A DNA stretch of 44,273 nt. It comes from Gnetum montanum (lineage: Eukaryota; Streptophyta; Gnetopsida; Gnetales; Gnetaceae). Under the pieces are notes generated by a model. That model saw only the letters and a list, made by a program, of their open reading frames with translations, had not been told where the DNA came from and searched no databases. Shown here piece after piece: positions 1 through 9,208 of this stretch. The DNA lies in assembly GCA_015680685.1 (NCBI GenBank), contig MNCI01037634.1:420797-465069 (forward strand), written 5' to 3'. How positions within the stretch are numbered: the stretch's first letter is position 1; each line of letters opens with the position of its first letter. A program made the translations under genes and the position numbers.

Positions 1-1079
1 CCACCACAAGTAGTTCCCATAACACCTCCTGCTTCAACAATGCAAAGGGAACTTCCTCCTCAACCGCAGCAACGTCATGCTGCGAGAGCTATAAATATCC
101 AACCTGTTGTTGGTTTTGACAACTGTAAAAAGATAAGACCTTACTTCAGAACCAAAAGCCTAGACAAACTCTCGCAACAACAAGCGGTTGAGGCCATGTA
201 CACTCCTCCACCATCTAACACCTCGGAGCACCTTTCAGTCCAACAGAGCATAATGCATACAGTTATGTTAACGCATACTGTAACCGACTGGATCAAGGTA
301 GGCCACCTTCCCAGGAAACTAACTGACCCTGGGAGTCCCTTAATCTATTTATAAATTGCCAAAAATAAATCACATAGGGCTCTTCTTGACTCAGGTTCCG
401 GAGTTAACTTAATTTCATGAGAGATGTATCACGCCTGGAATGTGCCCCAACTCAAGAAGAGCAACATTCAACTAGAGTTGGCAGACCAGTCCATCACCAT
501 TTCCTTGGGATTGGTGGAGGACATCATCACCACTGTGTGTGGTTGGTCTTACCCAGTTGATTTTTGGTGATTGAAGTTAACAACAATGAAGGGGACTTCC
601 CAATTATAATGGGAAGGACATGGCTTAGTATAGTAGACGCATGCCTTAGGATCCGCGATTTTTCCTTGGAAATCTCTAAGATAAACATATGTGGAAAGAT
701 CGAGAAGAGGAAAGTTCCATGCATCACATACAGTGATTCATTGGGTGATGACATGGAGGAAATATCTCCATGTAACAGGTTTGCCCAAGAAACTTTGAAC
801 CAAAGATGCCTGTATGTAGCAACCACACAACCAGTAGTAAACACCCCGTGGTTGACAGCTCGAAGGAACAGAAAAATGTGCATGGAACGAACTGAGGAAA
901 CCCATGCCAACAACAAAGGCATAAACACATTGAAATATGAGCATCGCCAACTTCCACCCCTCAATCTAAGATCATCAATTGAGAGAAGTTGGGCACTGCT
1001 ACGAAATTCAAAGAAATGCTCATTATTTCGGATCTCTCCCTTACAACTCAATCATGGGGGAGATGGCCACCTATGCTAA
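1..1079 (+). pseudogene. gag C-terminus plus retropepsin-like aspartic protease, degenerate
   Basis: The frame is open from the window edge and begins with a Pro/Gln-rich gag tail. It then reaches an aspartic protease with the active-site triad Asp-Ser-Gly at 388-396, in the context ALLDSGSGVNLIS. The conserved C-terminal protease strand is at about 600-630 (PIIMGRTWLS, corresponding to the family ILGRPWL). The retroviral-type enzyme would cleave the Gag-Pro polyprotein as a dimer. The frame is broken by TAA at 352 and TGA at 418. A one-base shift at about 560-566 moves the protease C-terminus into another frame, which then stays open to 1079 without recognisable domains. No reverse transcriptase follows. 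The assignment of protease is firm; the gag label for the first 350 bases rests on position and composition. Confidence 0.75.
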
Positions 1080-2518
1080 TCATATGGGGCCCTCAGTTCT
1101 TTTAAGTTTTTGTTTTACACATTTTTGTTTTACAAATTTCTTTAACTTTTCTAAGTTTTTGTTTTACAACTTTCTTTAACTTTTATAGTTTTTGTTTTAC
1201 AACATCGTTATACTTTTTCCATTGTGTGTGTGTGTGTGTGTGTGTGCGTGTGTTCCACCCTGTAAGTTTGTCCCATAATAAGCGTTCTCCATGATGGTAT
1301 GAATTGTTTTCATATTGATTGCTAATGTTTGGTTTTTACCTTTAAGTCACAATGTTGATACTAAGGTATGTTTCTTTTGATATGGCAGGAAATGAGACCA
1401 CTTCATCCATCCATCCACTAATTTCTATGATTTCTCTCAACTTGGAAATGTACAGTCCCTTCTTAATAAGAACTTAAACAAATTAGTGACTGGGGATTTC
1501 TCAAAATAAGGAAGGACTCATGGATTGAAAAGGGTGTGACTTCAAAGGAACTTGATGCTTTTGTGTTGATCATTCTCTTGGGTGCTTGAATGTTTCTTCT
1601 TGATTTTTCTTACCATTCCGATATTACCCAATTATCAGAAGCTGAGACAATAAAAATAAAAAGTCTTTGCATGGTGTGGTTCTCACACATAAAAACACAA
1701 AATACAGAAAAAAAAAACAAAGTGCGAATTCAAAGCACACCCCTTAAACACAATAAAATTTGGGCTACAAGCACTGGTTATGGAACCAAAAGTGTTCCCT
1801 CTAACTAAGGCCCTTCTCGCTTCCCATTCTCTCCTTTGTTTCGTCGGAATGGTGGTGGCTCTTTGGAGATGCATTCTTGTTATTCAAGAGGATGGTTCGG
1901 CCAATTGTATTGATGCAAGGTCACTAGAAGTGGTTGGTTTGAGGCTGGAGTTGGAATGAGATTTGCCAAGTCACATTAATCATAAACCACACAAGGGACT
2001 GTACACCACCTTGTTCTTGGGATTCCATTCCATTTCTCTTCTCTTCATCCTTTTCTCTCATTATTCACCTCAATTGTATCATTAGTGTATATATTTTGGT
2101 TGATGCATTATTTTCTTTTTGGTAAATTCTTACGGTTAAGACTTTAACTCTTGTTCCAAAGGACATGCAACAATGGATTGGATCTAGAGCAAACATTTGG
2201 AATGGAGCTGTGTTGAAGCAGCTATGCAAGGAGCAAGATCGATGGCGCGCTTACGGATGGACAACGAAGGTGGAATTTTGGCGTTGGCAGCAACAACACT
2301 TCTTTCCTTCTCTCTTTCTCTCTCAGTTGCCAACAAAGGCCTGATGTCATTGTAATAAGTGTTCACACTTGTTTTCATGAACACCATTTTTGTCAAGTCT
2401 TGTAATAATGATCCGTTCACATGTCATCCCATTAGTTCCATTTCCCTCAATAATTCCATACCTACCTGATATTATTATAAGGAACTTGAGGATGAGTTTT
2501 CATTCAGTCATGGGGGTA
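1080..2518 (+). other. Non-coding spacer of element A with T-rich block
   Basis: No convincing coding region is present. Positions 1096-1210 are T-rich with a repeated TTTTTGTTTTAC motif. An A-rich patch lies near 1708-1720. The last 150 bases resemble the sequence before the 3' LTR of element B, ending in the purine stretch ATGGGGGTA at 2510-2518 that should act as the polypurine tract. The stretch 2160-2340 is less AT-rich than its surroundings and is the only place where a remnant of a second ORF could lie, but I cannot recognise one. Confidence 0.6.
1223..1253. repeat. (TG)n microsatellite
   Basis: A run of about 15 TG units with a single C interruption near the end. It lies in the element A spacer and is absent at the equivalent place in element B. 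Confidence 0.95.
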
Positions 2519-2524
2519 TGATGA

Positions 2525-2587
2525 GACGCGATATCACGGTCGTCGTGATATCGCGTCATCCCTGTGATATCACGTACGCGATATCGC
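2525..2587. repeat. Palindrome cluster upstream of TATA box, LTR A
   Basis: Four GATATC-centred dyads lie at 2528-2537, 2545-2554, 2564-2573 and 2578-2587. GTGATATCAC and GCGATATCGC are perfect palindromes. The first two also form a perfect hairpin: 14-bp arms (gacgcgatatcacg and its complement) at 2525-2538 and 2544-2557 with a 5-nt loop. The cluster ends 16 bases before the TATA box. It is CpG-rich in an otherwise CpG-poor element. Confidence 0.9.
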
Positions 2588-2603
2588 AGTTTGCCGCCAA
2601 ATC

Positions 2604-2611
2604 TATAAATA
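2604..2611 (+). promoter_or_regulatory. TATA box of LTR A
   Basis: TATAAATA followed by AGAGG, identical in position and flank to the TATA boxes of both B LTRs. It probably sets the transcription start at the U3/R boundary about 30 bases downstream. Confidence 0.75.
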
Positions 2612-3455
2612 AGAGGTGGCACTCCCCTCATTTCCCAACCTAGGCTAGAAGTAGTGAAGCTCTGGCGAATTGATCACCCTAGAGATAGAATATTTTTCAT
2701 GTGCCTGCAGTAAGAGTCCTCAAGTGAACGGTTCTTTATTCGAGCAGCTTTGTACTTGAATGCAAGTTGTGTATGGCAATAAAGATGAGCTTTGTGGATA
2801 AACCTTGCAGTACGTGGATAGGTTTTATTTAATGTTATTTATTCCTATTGTTAGCGCAGCATGAGTACGACTTGGTTACGAGCATTGACGAATGTGTACG
2901 GCTAACCAAGGAATCGGCTACTCATCGCGATTAGATTCTCTCACCCTTGTCTCCTAGAATGTGGGACAAGTACGACTTGATTATGAGCATCTACGGATGT
3001 GTACGGCTAGTCAAGGAATCGGCTACTCGTCACACTTAGGCTAGTTAGGTGCCTCAGTACGACCACTTTGAGCATGTGCGTTACGTGTGGTGATCCTAGT
3101 AACGATTAGCGTTTGGTAGCCACAGTTGCACTGTTCAGGGTGTGTACGGTAAGTGGGAACGGATGCTAACGCTAATTAATTTAGAATTAGGACATTAGTT
3201 AGAATTAGTTAGTTTTCTCAACCCTTTGCTCTTAGCGTAGAAGACATAAAACTAGAAAAGACCAAAAAAATCATATACCTTGGACTTACTTAACCATACA
3301 CCGTGACAACAACAAGTAAGTCTGGGAAGACAACGAACGATTAACCCCAAGTGTTCCATGGGGCGTTTAGGCATTTAGTCTGTGGAGTTCAACCAGATCG
3401 CACGTGCTACGCTCGTTTCGTATGGTTGAGTGTAGGGGTACCTCGAAACTCATCA

Positions 3456-4601
3456 ATGTAGTATCATAAGAATCATGCATATGGCACATCATCAAAACAT
3501 AATACATAATGCATAACACATGCTCCTCAAAAACCAATGCTTAAAGGGAGTTCCATTACATCTATTATAGCAAACACATCCACACTTTATGAAATGCATG
3601 ATATCATTAACATGAGTACTCATAATATAATCAATGCTTATAGGACTTTTATTAGTTTCATTATTACATATCACTACTAGTGCCAATGCTTGTTGCATCA
3701 TCTACAACCTGAAGTTACTAACCTTCTAGAGGGTCAATCTATGCATGTCCATATGTCCCAAGATCCTTAGTCATAGGCACAACCTATACTCTCCCACTCT
3801 TAGTATAAGGACTAAGATAGGAACCTTATTAATGCATCTAATAAGGATCATTCCAACTTCTCTATGATGCTTCATCATTAATTTGTTCACATCCTCATGT
3901 TGGCTTTACAATCCACATGTACACATCATATTAATGACATGATCAAATTACACACACATTATTGCTACATAATCATCATAACCATAAAGCATCAAATCAT
4001 CATAATATGTGTCACATGCACACACATCATATCGATAATACTCATATCCCATCATGCCATAATCTAGCTAACTGATAAGTAATAGTAATATAAAATCAAG
4101 AGGCATTATTTCCAAAAAAAGAAAGAGTTTGAATGAAGGAGGAAGATGAAGGGAAGGATGCAAGTGAGGGTTTGCCATAGATGTAGTGATGCATCAAGGC
4201 TAGTCATTTGTTAAGGTAATATATAGTAAGATATGGTTCAAAATTGAGAACTAGGATCTAATGGATGGGGTGGATTATGAAGTGTTTAAGGATGTAGAAG
4301 GCCTTGATATTTGTATTTTTGCAAAATTCCTTAAGGCATAAGAAAAACACTTCCATTAGACACTTATGAATACTTTTAATGATAAGGCTTAATACTTGAA
4401 AGACACATAGAACTAAGTGGAAAGGGCTTGGAAGGATCTTGTTATGTGGGTAAGTAAACTTCATGAGAATTTCATGTTCTTTGCCTTTTATTTCAAGGAT
4501 GAAATGACATTCATTGAAGCTACCTTAACCTAGAAGGTTAAAATTCTCATCTTTTAGGTTGAGAAATGACTTCCTAGCCATATGTCAATGTAATAGGACA
4601 T
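3456..4601. other. Unrecognised AT-rich interval between elements A and B
   Basis: No long frame, terminal repeat or family motif is seen. The left half is rich in CAT/ATC trinucleotides. It is either host intergenic DNA or very old repeat sequence. Confidence 0.5.
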
Positions 4602-4610
4602 TGATGGGAC

Positions 4611-4651
4611 GCGATATCGCATCCCCAGCGATATCGTGTACGCGATATTGC
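4611..4651. repeat. Palindrome cluster upstream of TATA box, 5' LTR B
   Basis: Three GATAT dyads: GCGATATCGC at 4611-4620 (perfect palindrome), GCGATATCG at 4628-4636, and GCGATATTGC at 4642-4651. The last ends 16 bases before the TATA box, the same spacing as in the other LTRs. Confidence 0.88.
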
Positions 4652-4667
4652 AGTCCGCTGCTAGATC

Positions 4668-4675
4668 TATAAATA
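4668..4675 (+). promoter_or_regulatory. TATA box, 5' LTR of element B
   Basis: TATAAATA followed by AGAGG. As the 5' LTR copy, this would be the promoter for the genomic RNA. Confidence 0.75.
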
Positions 4676-5398
4676 AGAGGCGGCTCTCCCTTGTTTAACA
4701 ACTTAGGTTAGATTGTAGTGAAACTCTGGTACTTTGATCCCTCCAGAGATAGATTATTTTTCCAGTGTCTGCCCGTAGTGTGATGAATGTAATTGTACGA
4801 AATCCTTTATTCGAGTGTGACGTACTTGGACATGCACATGATCGACAATAAAGATCAAGATTACTTCATCATTTCAGCATTCACTTTGTTTATTTATTTA
4901 TTTAATTATTATTTACTGCTTTCCTAATTAGTCTCTCTCACCCTTAAACTCATGTTAAAACACAGAATAAGTATGACTTGATTACAAGCATTTAAGTGTG
5001 ACTACTTGGTAACCTAGTGGCGTACCTAGGATCTGTGCTTGGTAATCCTAGTGGTAGTCGTGCACGAAGTCCAAGATGTGTACGGATAATTAAGGAACAG
5101 ATGCTCATTGCACTTAGGCTAGTTAGATTCTCTTACCCTTTTCCTCCTAGCTTAGATAATATTACTTTCCATTGCCTCCAGGAATAGCATTAGATTAGGA
5201 AACCCATCATACACCTCACTCTGGACTAAACCATACGTGACAAATATAATACTAGTCTAGGTGGGAAGACAATGAACTACGACCTAAGGATAACTGTCTA
5301 GGTGCCACAACTAGTCCGTTTGTGGAGTTTGACTAGATCACACGTGAAAACACTCGTATTTGTATGGTTGAATGTAGGGGTACCTCGCCACTCATCAT

Positions 5399-5416
5399 TG
5401 GCGTCGTTGTCGGGGA
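5399..5416 (+). promoter_or_regulatory. Primer-binding site, tRNA-Asp type
   Basis: Two bases after the LTR end lies TGGCGTCGTTGTCGGGGA. The expected complement of the plant tRNA-Asp 3' end is TGGCGCCGTTGCCGGGGA, so 16 of 18 bases match and both differences are C to T. This primer is typical of Athila-type and related plant Ty3/gypsy elements. Confidence 0.85.
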
Positions 5417-5529
5417 CGATGCTAGTTATCTAGATTAGTTATATCATACAAGGTCATTGTATAGAACTTAATGATATATTTCTTAGAAAGAAGTAATTAT
5501 AAAAAGTCACAAAAAATTCATACACAACC

Positions 5530-7172
5530 ATGGCTCTCCTACAAGATTATAATAACGCCACACCTAGTGAGGAAGTTCATTGGAGAACCAACGAACTATA
5601 GAATGATGAACATTGGAGTACACAACCTGAAGTGGGGGTTTCTTATAAATATGAATGGAAGCAACGTCATCCCAACACATGAAAGCATAACTTACTTGAT
5701 GATGATGAACACCCATTGGCCACTACAAGCTTAATGCAAATACAAGAGGCTGTTCGAATCTCACGTAGGCATCATAAAGAGAGTCGTCTACCCAGGCTCA
5801 ATTTAAAAAACTTTCCTACTTTTTCAGGAGGCTATGATTTAGACCCGTATCAACATTTACAAGACTTCTATGATGCCTGCACATGTAATAACATTGATAA
5901 TAGGTGGAAAAAACTTAAGCTCTTTCCCATGACACTCATTGACCAAGCAAAAGTATGGTATCAATCGTTAAAACCAAATTTGATACGACGTTGGTCAACA
6001 ATGGTAGAAGTCTTTAATGAAAAATATCAAACCTACNAGAATTAGCTAGATGGGAGAGTGTTGAAAAACATTAATGGGACCAAAATCTTAACTTAACAAA
6101 GGTCCATGGTTATAAAAAGGAGAAATAAACTAATCTCAAGGAGAAAGAACTATCTTTGCCAATACAATAATCATTAGAAGAAGCCGAGGCAAAGATCAAT
6201 AAGATGGTGGAATGGACGTATCAAAAGTGTGGAAAATTTATCAACATTATTGGAGATAGAGTTTTGACAACCCAAGAAGCAGGACAAAACATTAGACAAT
6301 CGGAAAGAAGGGATAAAGAAAATAAGAGCTCAATTGCCAATCATACGTATGAATGCAACATATGCCTGTATGATCACCCCAAGGGCCAATGCCCAATACT
6401 GTTACATTTACATGAGCATTGGGGAAACACGTTACATCCAGAGTTCGTACAGAGATACTGTGTTCCATCATAGTGGCAACAATCCCAGTCGTGGGGGAGA
6501 TCAACACTAGACTGGAGACACCCTTCATATGATTTAGATCCAAATGCTTATCTGATTCAACATCCTGTTTCTCCAACTAGGCTAGCATACTCTATCTCAC
6601 CACAGCACCATTCTCCTCAATACTATCAACCCATGCCTCCAACACAACCACCACCTTGTGCACCTTATACACCTCCTAACTTTCAACATTCTCATCCTTT
6701 CCCTCCTTCTACATCGCCACCAATTGTTCCTAAGATGCCTACACCACAACAACAACCCATGAATGACACCTGTGCTACTACTACTAACAATAGTGAAAAG
6801 CCTCCTCAACATCAAAAGCGTCCTTTCTTTAAACACGGCCGTAAGAAGGGACAACACAATTTCGAGGCCACTACATCTTCCAACCCAGCACAAGTCCCAC
6901 ACTATGGTGCACCCTTACCTTCAAACCAAATGCCTTATGTAACTCCATTAGGGCCACCAGCTCACACTCCAACAACAATTTGGCCCAATGTACACAACCG
7001 TGGAGAGCAACAACCCAATCCTTGCATACCATCTAACTGTCTCAAACATCATAGAGGGTCAACTCATTATTTGGGAACTACATTGTATAAATTACCCCAC
7101 TATGCTTATTATAACCCAGTGTGTGAAACCCGATGGAGTAAATATGACCAAGCCAGAATACTTTCAAAATGA
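5530..7172 (+). pseudogene. gag polyprotein of element B (capsid, zinc knuckle, Pro/Gln-rich tail), decayed
   Basis: The start ATG at 5530 (MALLQDYN) opens a frame that runs to about 6036 and continues in a second frame from 6039 to the TGA at 7170. The capsid core (retrotransposon gag family) is at about 5780-6035, with LPRLNLKNFPTFSG and WYQSLKP. A CCHC knuckle CNICLYDHPKGQC (CX2CX3HX4C) lies at about 6352-6392, followed by a Pro/Gln/His-rich tail to 7172. In-frame stops are TAG 5599, TGA 5680, TAA 6072, TAA 6126, TAA 6168 and TAG 6471. The only frameshift coincides with the ambiguous base at 6037, so it may be a sequencing artefact. Gag would package the RNA in virus-like particles. No protease follows, unlike element A. 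Confidence 0.85.
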
Positions 7173-8611
7173 AAGGATCTCAGTCATCATTTATTAATCC
7201 TTGCTGTCCTCAACCATTTAGCTATGAGGGATATTCCTCATTCTAATAAGCAGGATTAATAACCACTTTTTATTTTCTTTAATTTTTCAATTTTTTTTCC
7301 AGTTTTTCATTTTTCAATTTCTTGTTTTATCTTTTTATCTTTTTGTCTTTTTATGTTTTTTATAAGTAATCTCATCTACGAATAAAACACTCATGTGGAT
7401 TGTTGGTTGAGGTGTGTTCTATGTTGTCAAGTCTCAAGTGATCAATTATTTGGACAATGAGGCCATTACACCCACTCATCCACTCTATGAATACGAGGTT
7501 CTGTTTGAGGGTACAGTGATATTCTTGACATTTTTAAAACTTAAAATTAATTTTGTGTTCATTGTACCCAAAATGAAGAAGGATGGACCAAGAGGGAATG
7601 ATTAGGGTGTGACATCAAGGGGATTTGTGGATTCTCTTTGGTGACCTCTATGGGAGTTATCATGCAATGCAGTTGTACTAAGGTCCTTGTAGATCTAATG
7701 AAAATGGGAGTAAGAGTAACCAAAAGGGCACTCAAAAATTAATGCTATTCTAGGGGGTCCCACTAGAAAGACATGCACCCATGCTTGAAGGTTGGCGGCT
7801 TCTCTAGATTTAGTATTCAAAAAGAAAAAAAAAGAAAAAGAAAAGAGAAAAGTGCCACAAAACAAAAATCATTGCTCCCTTGAATAAAACGCCAGGTGAT
7901 CGTATGCCTTGTTGTTATGGTACTCTCGTAGTTGCTCATCATGGGATGAAACAATGTGATGTCACTGATTAGAGGAATGGACTTGGTCCTAATCTTGGAA
8001 CGATGGGGTAATGACACCTTAATCATGCTTTGCATGCAGGTTTCATTATGCCCTGGGTCAGTTACCTCATGTCCCAATCTCTACGATCCCTTTCTTTAGT
8101 TCATCTCATCTCACTATTTGTGTAATTGTAGCTCGTGTCTTGTGTAGCATAGAATTCTTATCTCATTAAGGTGATATTTACATGTGTGTGTTTTGCAGAG
8201 TTAGTGCGGATTACATTTAACCCTTCTAGTGCCCATGGACACTTTAAGTGTGGTTACACAAGGGCAATATAGGTTGGAACCTACTTTGGGGAGGACCCAC
8301 TTGTGTAATCTTTTGTAATTCTCACTTATGACATCGCTCACACACACCATTTCTTACCCTCAACATCATTTTTCAATTGATTTTCTTTCCCTACTATTAT
8401 CCCTCTGAATTTCAACGTTCCTATGTACCATCACATAACCTTTTTCTTACCACCCAAGGTTTTATTGATAAAATCCACACCATTATCATTAATTATGCCT
8501 TTTGAATTAATATAATTACCTTAGAATCCTTGATAATAGCCAATGTACTCAATTTACAATGTTTATTTCAAGAAAATCCCTTCAAAATTCGGTCTTTTTG
8601 TTGTGCCTTAC
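7173..8611 (+). other. Non-coding spacer of element B
   Basis: It starts with a T-rich block (7260-7370) and has an A-rich block at 7820-7850, both shared with element A. A short open stretch at 7414-7605 is not recognisable. A splice-acceptor-like TTTTGCAG ends at 8199. No pol domain is visible in any frame. Confidence 0.6.
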
Positions 8612-8860
8612 ATCACTAGGGACGAGATATCGCGTATGTGATATTGCGTCCCACATGATATCGCGTATGCAATGTATCGTATGCGATATTGCATCCCCAC
8701 CGCCTATAAATAGGTCACCCCCTACAACACTTAGTGTCATTTTTTCATTCACATGGGGGGAGCTTTTGAAATTTTTCTCTACGACTTGTGATTGAGTGAC
8801 CCTTGCTTTTCTTACTATATCTCACTCGCTGGTACTTTGATTTTTATTCCGTTTGAACCT
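8612..8860 (+). promoter_or_regulatory. Internal LTR-like promoter segment in element B
   Basis: This segment repeats the plan of the element's own LTR start. It has a GGGACG entry, four GATAT dyads (8624-8634, 8638-8648, 8656-8665, 8683-8692), then TATAAATA at 8705-8712, 12 bases after the last dyad. Downstream it shares the 13-base string CTGGTACTTTGAT (8830-8842) with the 5' LTR. I find no LTR 3' end (TACCTCG...CATCA) after it, so it is a partial, diverged LTR copy or a duplicated promoter rather than a solo LTR. It lies about 500 bases upstream of the second ORF in the same orientation. Confidence 0.65.
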
Positions 8861-8899
8861 GCTTGAACCTGGAGTGTTCAGTTTAGTCATGGAGGAGGC

Positions 8900-8918
8900 G
8901 GGGGGGGGGGGGGGGGGG
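8900..8918. repeat. G19 homopolymer
   Basis: Nineteen consecutive G residues after a GGAGGAGGC lead. It could be a purine tract, a G-quadruplex-prone run, or partly a length error of assembly. Confidence 0.9.
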
Positions 8919-9049
8919 TGTGGACACTTGCTGAAAAGTGCCTAACTTTTTTGAAATTTATCATCGCCCAAAGGACATCAGCTAGGGTAATTAACTATAA
9001 CACTTAGAATAATTGTGCTTAAAAATCATTTAATTCCTAGGTATACCAG

Positions 9050-9208
9050 GTAACTAAAATGGAAACCACCTAAGTCACAGGACTCATTATTACAAACTTT
9101 CAGGCACTATCACACGTGATAACATAAGATCATTAATTAAGGAAAGCAGTAAGGTATAACTTAACTTCAGAAACACCCTTACTAACGCTTGACCCCATGT
9201 GATTGCAG
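9050..9208 (+). other. Putative intron before the second ORF of element B
   Basis: The donor CAG|GTAACT is at 9047-9055, a branch-like CTAAC at about 9182-9186, and the acceptor TTGCAG at 9203-9208. The acceptor is directly followed by the ATGG start of the second ORF. The implied 159-nt intron is of normal plant size. All three signals are seen in the sequence; splicing itself is inference. Confidence 0.4.

Larger units (their letters stand above)
1..3455 (+). mobile_element. LTR retrotransposon A, 3' part (5' end outside window)
   Basis: This is the 3' portion of a Ty3/gypsy-like LTR element. It holds a gag tail and retropepsin remnant, a T-rich spacer, a polypurine stretch and a 3' LTR. 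It belongs to the same family as the complete element downstream. The spacer landmarks match in order: a T-rich block after the coding region, a GTGTGAC-TCAA block (about 1535 versus 7605), an A-rich block (about 1708 versus 7825), and the same sequence leading into the LTR. It has no reverse transcriptase, RNase H or integrase. Compared with the relative it lacks the internal promoter and second ORF. The target duplication cannot be tested because the 5' end is missing. Confidence 0.85.
2519..3455 (+). repeat. 3' LTR of element A
   Basis: The LTR starts TGATGAGACGCG and ends with TACCTCG, eight bases and CATCA, matching both LTRs of element B in order and orientation. It is 937 bp against 794-796 bp in B. 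U3 is very short: the TATA box lies only about 85 bases in. A polyadenylation signal AATAAA is at 2778-2783, the same position relative to the TATA box as in B. The central part has two related blocks (about 2860-2940 and 2965-3035), each with the motif TACGACTTG and the string GGAATCGGCTACTC, which accounts for some of the extra length. Confidence 0.85.
4602..5397 (+). repeat. 5' LTR of element B
   Basis: A 796-bp LTR starting TGATGGG and ending ACTCATCA. It contains GATATC dyads at 4611-4651, a TATA box at 4668, and AATAAA at 4847-4852. It aligns end to end with 12132-12925 with one 2-3 base indel. Confidence 0.92.

Noticed and set aside
527-1051. 174-codon minus-strand frame
   Set aside because: It overlaps the protease remnant of element A on the opposite strand and has no recognisable domain, so it is a shadow frame.
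8612-9208. Nested complete LTR element or solo LTR inside element B
   Set aside because: Only the LTR start, dyads, TATA and a 13-base downstream string are present. No LTR 3' end or target duplication could be found, so I describe it as an LTR-like promoter segment.
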